NCBI GenBank assembly: GCA_002378745.1
Contig: DFRR01000006.1
Coordinates: forward strand, 21,730 to 39,933
Source: Patescibacteria group bacterium UBA3458
GTDB taxonomy: Bacteria; Patescibacteriota; Minisyncoccia; Phycocordibacterales; UBA2100
Direction: 5' to 3'
DNA: 18,204 nucleotides
Shown: positions 14,985-18,204 of the stretch, piece by piece
Position numbering within the stretch: the stretch's first letter is position 1
Layout of the letters: each line of letters starts with the position of its first letter
The notes under the pieces: generated by a model
Databases searched by the model: none
Told to the model about the DNA's origin: nothing
The model's input: only the letters and a program-made list of their open reading frames with translations
Program-made: the position numbers and the translations under genes

Positions 14985-15147
14985 GCGTGACAATGAACTG
15001 GATTTGAAAGGCGGAAGCCCGCGTGTGGGACACGAGGAAGGGCTGAGCCCAGACCAAAAGCACTTAGTAGAATTCGGAGCGAAGCGAACAATTATACTTA
15101 GTGACTGGTGGTCGAATCCTCTCTGTCTACCAATCATCCGTCCGTAG
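14983..15147 (+). other. Gap between tRNA-Ala and the next gene: structured, with a doubtful 54-codon ORF
   Basis: This stretch of about 300 bases (14985-15290) has no firm gene. An open frame from ATG 14983 to TAG 15147 would give 54 residues (begins MRDNELDLKGGSP), but it has no Shine-Dalgarno site and ends by translating the tRNA-like tail, so I treat it as chance. The RNA could fold: AGCCC (15016-15020) pairs with GGGCT (15040-15044) around a CGTGT-GGG-ACACG hairpin (15022-15034). A heptamer ACTTAGT occurs twice (15062-15068, 15097-15103). Confidence 0.35.
15104..15132 (+). repeat. Degenerate copy of the tRNA-Ala 3' end
   Basis: TCGAATCCTCTCTG at 15112-15125 equals 14922-14935 in the tRNA-Ala T loop, T stem and acceptor. 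The flanks are similar too (CTGGTGG before, TCTACCA after) but no matching 5' half is found, so it is not a tRNA gene. The two copies are 190 bases apart. It may be an old integration scar or a partial tRNA duplication. Confidence 0.6.
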
Positions 15148-15162
15148 ACGGAATACCGTTAT

Positions 15163-15171
15163 TGGTATATA
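15163..15171 (+). promoter_or_regulatory. Likely promoter of the Trp-rich hypothetical gene
   Basis: TGGTATATA is an extended -10 element. No clear -35 box. Transcription near 15178 would give a leader of about 110 bases containing the large hairpin at 15206-15262. A small hairpin TCCGTC-CGTA-GACGGA (15137-15152) lies just upstream. Confidence 0.45.
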
Positions 15172-15205
15172 TTCCACACAGGATTCTAGCTCCTTTACAT
15201 ACACA

Positions 15206-15262
15206 AGCGGTCATAGCGATGAGCAGCTGAGCGGTTCTCGGCTTCTTGTTGCTATGACTGCT
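15206..15262 (+). promoter_or_regulatory. Large leader hairpin before the Trp-rich hypothetical gene
   Basis: AGCGGTCATAGC (15206-15217) pairs with GCTATGACTGCT (15251-15262) with one G-U pair; pairing continues inward for six more positions, including G-U pairs (15218-15223 with 15245-15250), and the tip AGC-x-GAG / CTC-x-GCT can pair as well. No T run follows, so it is not an ordinary terminator. It ends 14 bases before the Shine-Dalgarno site GGAGG (15277-15281), so it may be a regulatory leader or a stable RNA end. Confidence 0.6.
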
Positions 15263-15290
15263 GGGAAATGATTCTCGGAGGTCCGCTGGC

Positions 15291-15929
15291 ATGAAGAAAG
15301 GGTGTGTTGCCATGGGCAGTGCGTCTGAATTCGGAAAAGATATGGGTCTCATTCATGAGGCGGTCATTACTGCTAGAAAGGCTGGATGGAGCTCAAAGGA
15401 GTGGGCTATGTTGGCTCATAATCCAGAGCTTGCCAAACAAATTGGACGAATTTTGCGCAACGAAGCTCCTCTTCCAGGGAGGCCTCATATCATCGATTGC
15501 GATGCCGACCCGTTCGTTCCTTACGATTGGGTGGTTGAGGAACACCAGAAGGGCGGACAGTTCAACTGGTCTGCCACTAGCGTACTCTTGCATCTTAATC
15601 ATAGTCAGCAGGATGATACTTGCGCTGCAGGGGTCAAATTTCGTGGAACCAAGCTCCGTAAGGCTCTCGAAGGGGAACCTGTTCTGAATGCTAATGTTCT
15701 AGACTACTTACTCAAGAACCCCAGCCTTATCCCTGAGGATTGGAAGAAGGATGAGACGGGTAAAACTCGCAAGATCTTCTTCTGGGGCACCATCTATCGC
15801 GATCCGAATGGGCGTTATAAACAGTACGTCCGATTCCTCTATTGGCGCAGATATGAATGGTGTTGGCGTGGGCGTTGGATTGCTCGTGACTGGAACAGCA
15901 CCCATCTCGCTGCTATACGTGTTAGGTGA
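15291..15929 (+). CDS. Hypothetical protein with Trp/Tyr-rich C-terminus
   Basis: A 212-residue soluble protein of unknown role. The start is set by GGAGG nine bases upstream; an in-frame ATG at 15312 is a weaker choice. N-terminal 60 residues look helical (ARKAGWSSKEWAMLAHNPELAKQIGRILR). Residues about 63-110 include PFVPYDWVVEEHQKGGQFNW. A middle motif VLDYLLKNPSLIPEDWKKD (136-154) leads to KIFFWGTIYRD and a tail dense in Trp, Tyr and Arg (Trp at 165, 185, 190, 192, 196, 201). From memory, proteins with this LLKNP-LIPE-W and FWGTIYRD pattern recur as hypotheticals in Patescibacteria; this needs a search. The gene has its own promoter, a long leader with a large hairpin, and a strong terminator. 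It is a single-gene unit next to tRNA-Ala. Confidence 0.85.
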   Translation: MKKGCVAMGSASEFGKDMGLIHEAVITARKAGWSSKEWAMLAHNPELAKQIGRILRNEAPLPGRPHIIDCDADPFVPYDWVVEEHQKGGQFNWSATSVLLHLNHSQQDDTCAAGVKFRGTKLRKALEGEPVLNANVLDYLLKNPSLIPEDWKKDETGKTRKIFFWGTIYRDPNGRYKQYVRFLYWRRYEWCWRGRWIARDWNSTHLAAIRVR

Positions 15930-15961
15930 GAAATACGCAGGTATTATTCTCATGAATCTTT

Positions 15962-15995
15962 AACCACCCCTGGCAACAGGGGTGGTTTCTTTTTT
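15962..15995 (+). terminator. Strong intrinsic terminator after the Trp-rich protein gene
   Basis: An 11-bp stem pairs 15962-15972 with 15977-15987, with a GCAA tetraloop (15973-15976), followed by TCTTTTTT. It lies 32 bases after the stop codon. Confidence 0.92.
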
Positions 15996-16096
15996 AGGAT
16001 GAGGGACGGAACCCTTCCACAAACACTGCCTTGTACTCTCACGGCCACTCACGTACCATGACAGAGCCGTTTATTAACCGTAACTAATCTATACAT

Positions 16097-16234
16097 ATGG
16101 AAGCATTGGCATACATGTTGAGTTGGGGTTCGCCAGTTGGACTTGGGCTATTTCTTTTCTTTTTGCTCGCCGGAATGGGAGTTTTCTTCCTGGGAGCAGC
16201 ACGCTTGAACGACAAGAAAGACAAAGGTGAGTAA
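16097..16234 (+). CDS. 45-residue single-helix membrane protein
   Basis: The open frame from ATG 16097 to TAA 16232-16234 encodes 45 residues: a short N-terminus (MEALAYMLSWGSP), one long hydrophobic helix with a GxG motif (VGLGLFLFFLLAGMGVFFLG, about 14-33) and a basic tail ending RLNDKKDKGE. The positive tail should stay in the cytoplasm. There is no Shine-Dalgarno site; TAATCT (16084-16089) seven bases before the ATG could be a -10 box for a leaderless mRNA. A strong terminator starts 19 bases after the stop. The region from the previous terminator to this gene (15996-16096) shows nothing else. Function unknown; the hydrophobicity pattern and terminator support a real gene. Confidence 0.65.
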   Translation: MEALAYMLSWGSPVGLGLFLFFLLAGMGVFFLGAARLNDKKDKGE

Positions 16235-16253
16235 GGAATATAGTTTAAAAAGG

Positions 16254-16288
16254 AAAACGCTCTCAAGGTATGACTTGAGAGCGTTTTT
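16254..16288 (+). terminator. Bidirectional terminator shared by two small convergent genes
   Basis: A 14-bp stem pairs 16254-16267 (AAAACGCTCTCAAG) with 16274-16287, loop GTATGA. TTTTT follows on the plus strand and a T run also appears on the minus strand from the AAAA side, so it can end both the 16097 gene and the minus-strand gene at 16308-16475. Confidence 0.88.
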
Positions 16289-16307
16289 GATTCCGCGGAA
16301 ACGACAG

Positions 16308-16475
16308 TTAGATAGTGAAGGGAGTCCGGCGACGTTGCTCAGCAGCGGCTGATTCACGATGAAGATTCCGTATCGCTTCGCGTGTCTTCGCCAGACGTTC
16401 CTCGACTTCTTCGGCTGTCGGCCCCTTGGTTCGCAGTGACTCGACGTCAATTTCCTCTTCATCACCTTCAGGCAT
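16308..16475 (-). CDS. 55-residue charged helical protein
   Basis: The minus-strand frame from ATG (16475-16473) to TAA (16310-16308) encodes 55 residues: an acidic start (MPEGDEEEIDVESL), a central amphipathic helix (TAEEVEERLAKTREAIRNLHRESAAAEQ), likely a short coiled coil, and a basic end (RRRTPFTI). A strong Shine-Dalgarno site AAAGGAG (16487-16481) lies five bases before the ATG, which is the best evidence that this is the true frame; a longer overlapping frame on the same strand (16148-16567) runs through the terminator and is rejected. It lies downstream of trhO on the same strand with about 107 bases between. No family recognised. Confidence 0.75.
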   Translation of the reverse strand: MPEGDEEEIDVESLRTKGPTAEEVEERLAKTREAIRNLHRESAAAEQRRRTPFTI

Positions 16476-16582
16476 ATCGACTCCTTTGAATAGAAAATGG
16501 ACTTTGATCGAGAGTCTGACAAAAGACCTCTCTGTTTTAAGAGTAAAACATCCTGGATAATATACAAGCTACAAGAATACTG

Positions 16583-17497
16583 CTATGCGACCGTTGTTCC
16601 TTCCGCCTGCGTTGCTTGCTGTGCGCACTGCGCATTGCAAAAGGGAGCACCGACTTCTTCAATACATGCTTCGCACTGCAAGTGTTGTTTGTGGCAGAGG
16701 TCATTGGCGCAGTTCACAATGTGCTCTGACTTTACGCCACAACGAGCGCACTCGGCAATTACTTCGTAGCTATCAGTAAACTGCTCGCGTAGCCGCTGAT
16801 CAAATACGTATAGGGAGCCCCTGAAGTGCTTGCCCGGGTACTTTTGCATGTAGGTACCAATACCACCGTGTAGTTGTGATACGTCTTTGAATCCATTCTT
16901 TTTGAGTAGTCCTGATGCTTTTTCACACCGTACTCCGTACGTGCACACCGTGACGACTTTTTTGTCCTTCAAATGCGCAAGGTTATCGAGTTTCTCGGGA
17001 AGCTCATAGAAATTCTCAGTGCCGGGCTCAACTGACTTCTCAAAGTGTCCAACACGGTGCTCGTAGTCGTTACGCATGTCGATTATCACAAAGTCTTCAT
17101 CGTTTTCGAACATTTCGTGCAGTTCATCGGCACTGATGTGCGTCCCGGTTACTTTATTCGGATCAATCTTTTGTGGAGCACGCAATGTAACTATTTCCGG
17201 CCGCACACGTACTGAAAGTCGAGGAAACGCAACACCGGTGCCAGGGGAGTGTTTAAACCATACATCGCTAAAATCACCGTAGGTGCTTGGCACACCGTTT
17301 TGTGCGTGCAATGTACGCTCAAACTGTGCAATGGCTTCTGCGGCGCCTTCAAGTGTTCCGTTGATGCCTTCTGAGGCAACAATGATGCGACCACGCAGCT
17401 CTAGTGCAGTGCATACGCCCTTAAGCCATTCACGAAAATGCTCAGGTTGTGCGATAGGGGTGTACTTATAGAAAATGTTTATGGTTGTCTCAATAGT
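16583..17497 (-). CDS. trhO: TrhO-type rhodanese, tRNA uridine-34 hydroxylase
   Basis: A 304-residue protein of the TrhO/YceA family, which in other bacteria hydroxylates U34 of certain tRNAs (ho5U) using oxygen, independent of prephenate. The N-terminal ferredoxin-like domain (INIFYKYTPI, GRIIVASEGINGTL, about 8-50) is followed by a rhodanese domain (about 118-215) with IIDMRNDYEHRVGHF and the active-site loop CTYGVRCEKAS, whose first Cys is the catalytic one; E. coli has CTGGIRC. The C-terminus has a Cys/His cluster (CARCG, NC, LCHKQHLQCEAC, PFCNAQC) for zinc. The ATG at 17497 gives the usual start of the family; an in-frame ATG at 17533 would add 12 residues. Neither has a Shine-Dalgarno site. 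It runs divergently from the membrane protein at 17631. Confidence 0.92.
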   Translation of the reverse strand, partial: TIETTINIFYKYTPIAQPEHFREWLKGVCTALELRGRIIVASEGINGTLEGAAEAIAQFERTLHAQNGVPSTYGDFSDVWFKHSPGTGVAFPRLSVRVRPEIVTLRAPQKIDPNKVTGTHISADELHEMFENDEDFVIIDMRNDYEHRVGHFEKSVEPGTENFYELPEKLDNLAHLKDKKVVTVCTYGVRCEKASGLLKKNGFKDVSQLHGGIGTYMQKYPGKHFRGSLYVFDQRLREQFTDSYEVIAECARCGVKSEHIVNCANDLCHKQHLQCEACIEEVGAPFCNAQCAQQATQAEGTTVA

Positions 17498-17551
17498 CAT
17501 AGCTAGTGCAGCATATCTTAATCCCTTTTTCATGCAGCTGCAAAAGAGGGG

Positions 17552-17580
17552 ATGATACCATGCTATTGCTGTATTTTAAA
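17552..17580 (-). promoter_or_regulatory. Promoter of trhO, interlocked with the divergent promoter
   Basis: On the minus strand TTTAAA (17580-17575), 17-base spacer, TATCAT (17557-17552) with an upstream TG. Its -35 box lies in the spacer of the plus-strand promoter at 17566-17594. Confidence 0.5.
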
Positions 17581-17594
17581 TCATGTGGTATAAT
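17566..17594 (+). promoter_or_regulatory. Strong promoter of the two-helix membrane protein gene
   Basis: TTGCTG (17566-17571), 17-base spacer, perfect TATAAT (17589-17594) with TGG before it (extended -10). Transcription should start near 17601, which rules out an apparent ATG at 17583 as start codon. Confidence 0.8.
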
Positions 17595-17630
17595 ATATGT
17601 TGGTTCAACGGCAAGAAAGAGGCTCTTCTC

Positions 17631-17900
17631 ATGTTTTACGAGCAAATCTCGTATACCCACAAGTGGGTCCGGAACGTGCTCGGCACGTTCCTTACGCTGG
17701 TGTTCATCGTTGCGGGGATGTACTTCCTCGCCGGAGCACCTACCGAGTCGGCATCCTATCACTTGGGGCTCATGATGCTGGTATTCGCTATCATCATGCT
17801 CGTCCTGAGACTCTGGCTTCATGAGCTCGATCGGCTCATGTCTGTCTACCGCGACTCGCGTGCGAAAAAACAAAAGACCCAGGAAACCCTGTCTGCGTAA
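17631..17900 (+). CDS. 89-residue protein with two membrane helices
   Basis: Residues 14-35 (RNVLGTFLTLVFIVAGMYFL) and 44-62 (HLGLMMLVFAIIMLVLRLW) are membrane helices joined by a short loop (AGAPTESASY). The tail from residue 63 is charged (HELDRLMSVYRDSRAKKQK) and basic, so both ends should be in the cytoplasm. No family recognised. The start at 17631 follows from the promoter and an AAGAGG-like site about eight bases before ATG; an upstream ATG at 17583 lies within the -10 box. It is a single-gene unit with a strong promoter and terminator, divergent from trhO. The GC-rich codon choice is like the other small Shine-Dalgarno genes of the window. Confidence 0.85.
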   Translation: MFYEQISYTHKWVRNVLGTFLTLVFIVAGMYFLAGAPTESASYHLGLMMLVFAIIMLVLRLWLHELDRLMSVYRDSRAKKQKTQETLSA

Positions 17901-17906
17901 GAACCG

Positions 17907-17951
17907 CCCTCGGGCGAACTACCTAAAAACTAGTTTGCCCGAGGGTTTTCT
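17907..17951 (+). terminator. Intrinsic terminator after the two-helix protein gene
   Basis: A 15-bp stem pairs 17907-17921 with 17931-17945 (one G-U), a nine-base loop, then TTTTCT. It starts six bases after the stop codon. Confidence 0.9.
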
Positions 17952-18009
17952 ATGCCACGTAACAAAATGACAATCAAAATATGAGCGATATGCAAGCAAA
18001 GTTTTGAAC

Positions 18010-18156
18010 ATGTGGATTGCAATGCGAGAAAAATGTAGCACCATTATAGAGCACCCGCTTGTGGTGCTTATCAGCTCTAACGGAAACATCATGGACCCAG
18101 AAATTGATGGAAACGAGGAGGGAGAGGAGAATGAGGAAGGTGGAGACGAAGAATAG
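18010..18156 (+). CDS. Doubtful 48-residue protein with acidic tail
   Basis: The frame from ATG 18010 to TAG 18154-18156 encodes 48 residues: MWIAMREKCSTIIEHPLVVLI, then a tail made almost only of Glu, Asp, Gly and Asn (ending EEGGDEE). There is no Shine-Dalgarno site. Weak promoter boxes (ATGACA 17967-17972, TATGCA 17989-17994) lie upstream, and a strong terminator-like palindrome lies at 18183-18204, which shows that some transcript ends here. The purine-rich tail could produce this frame by chance. If real, the hydrophobic segment HPLVVLI is too short for a membrane helix. Confidence 0.4.
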   Translation: MWIAMREKCSTIIEHPLVVLISSNGNIMDPEIDGNEEGEENEEGGDEE

Positions 18157-18182
18157 TCCACTCCTTACTTCTCGGATAACAA

Positions 18183-18204
18183 AGCCCCGCACATGTGCGG
18201 GGCT
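18183..18204 (+). terminator. Perfect palindrome at the window end, probable terminator
   Basis: Bases 18183-18193 are the exact reverse complement of 18194-18204 (core GCACATGTGC, GC-rich arms). Upstream AACAA and the window end prevent checking for a T run. It would end the transcript of the 18010 ORF or of a minus-strand gene beyond the window. Confidence 0.7.

Noticed and set aside
14360..15091. 243-codon minus-strand frame with RGFEPPASSVQMRRSSQLSYWP
   Set aside because: It runs antisense through tRNA-Ala, a terminator and two real genes. The phrase is the well-known false translation of the complement of a tRNA.
15751..15963. Overlapping frame that might extend the Trp-rich protein by a frameshift
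   Set aside because: The Trp/Tyr pattern continues in the main frame to its stop, and the other frame is low-complexity Gly/Val; no slippery site seen.
16148..16567. 139-codon minus-strand frame
   Set aside because: It crosses the terminator at 16254-16288 and overlaps the better supported 55-residue gene in another frame, which has a strong SD site.
17490..17873. 127-codon minus-strand frame
   Set aside because: It lies over the divergent promoters and the two-helix protein gene and has no start signals.
1..18204. CRISPR arrays, transposases, integrases, toxin-antitoxin pairs
   Set aside because: No regularly spaced repeats and no matching protein families were seen in any reading frame.

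Overview
The window reads as a compact, mostly co-directional stretch of chromosome from a bacterium of the Candidate Phyla Radiation (Patescibacteria, probably a Parcubacteria-type lineage). This placement is inference. It rests on a shortened UvrA, a UvrC that stops before its helix-hairpin-helix tail, housekeeping genes with almost no Shine-Dalgarno sites and near-leaderless promoters, tRNA without an encoded CCA, and a Trp-rich hypothetical protein of a kind I associate with these genomes. No phage, transposase, plasmid or CRISPR genes were seen.

Layout. 1-730: end of an upstream terminator, then a secreted Gly-rich protein of unknown role with its own promoter, strong ribosome binding site and terminator. 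782-5756: an anchored cyclophilin, a thioredoxin-like/DsbD-like membrane protein, a PIF1-type helicase, FolD, and an anchored FKBP. Three of these five act outside the cytoplasmic membrane in protein folding or disulfide chemistry. 5777-12290: nucleotide excision repair genes uvrB, uvrA and uvrC, with one small gene on the opposite strand between uvrA and uvrC. 12313-14542: murB and ddl (cell-wall precursor synthesis) followed by a pterin dehydratase overlapping ddl. 14580-16500: an accessory strip with a small acidic protein, tRNA-Ala(UGC), a structured gap holding a copy of the tRNA 3' end, a Trp-rich hypothetical protein behind a long leader hairpin, and two tiny convergent genes. 16583-18204: trhO (tRNA U34 hydroxylase) on the minus strand, a divergent two-helix membrane protein, and a doubtful small acidic ORF.

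Expression. Two styles of gene start coexist. Housekeeping genes lack a Shine-Dalgarno site and nearly always have T just before ATG; several have a -10 box only about 9-11 bases from ATG, so their mRNAs should be leaderless or nearly so. The small accessory genes have good Shine-Dalgarno sites, longer leaders and strong intrinsic terminators.

No complete new multi-gene system stands out. The best leads are the dual start-site architecture, the palindromic repeat translated inside uvrC, the trimmed UvrA and UvrC, and the tRNA-adjacent structured strip with the leader-hairpin gene.
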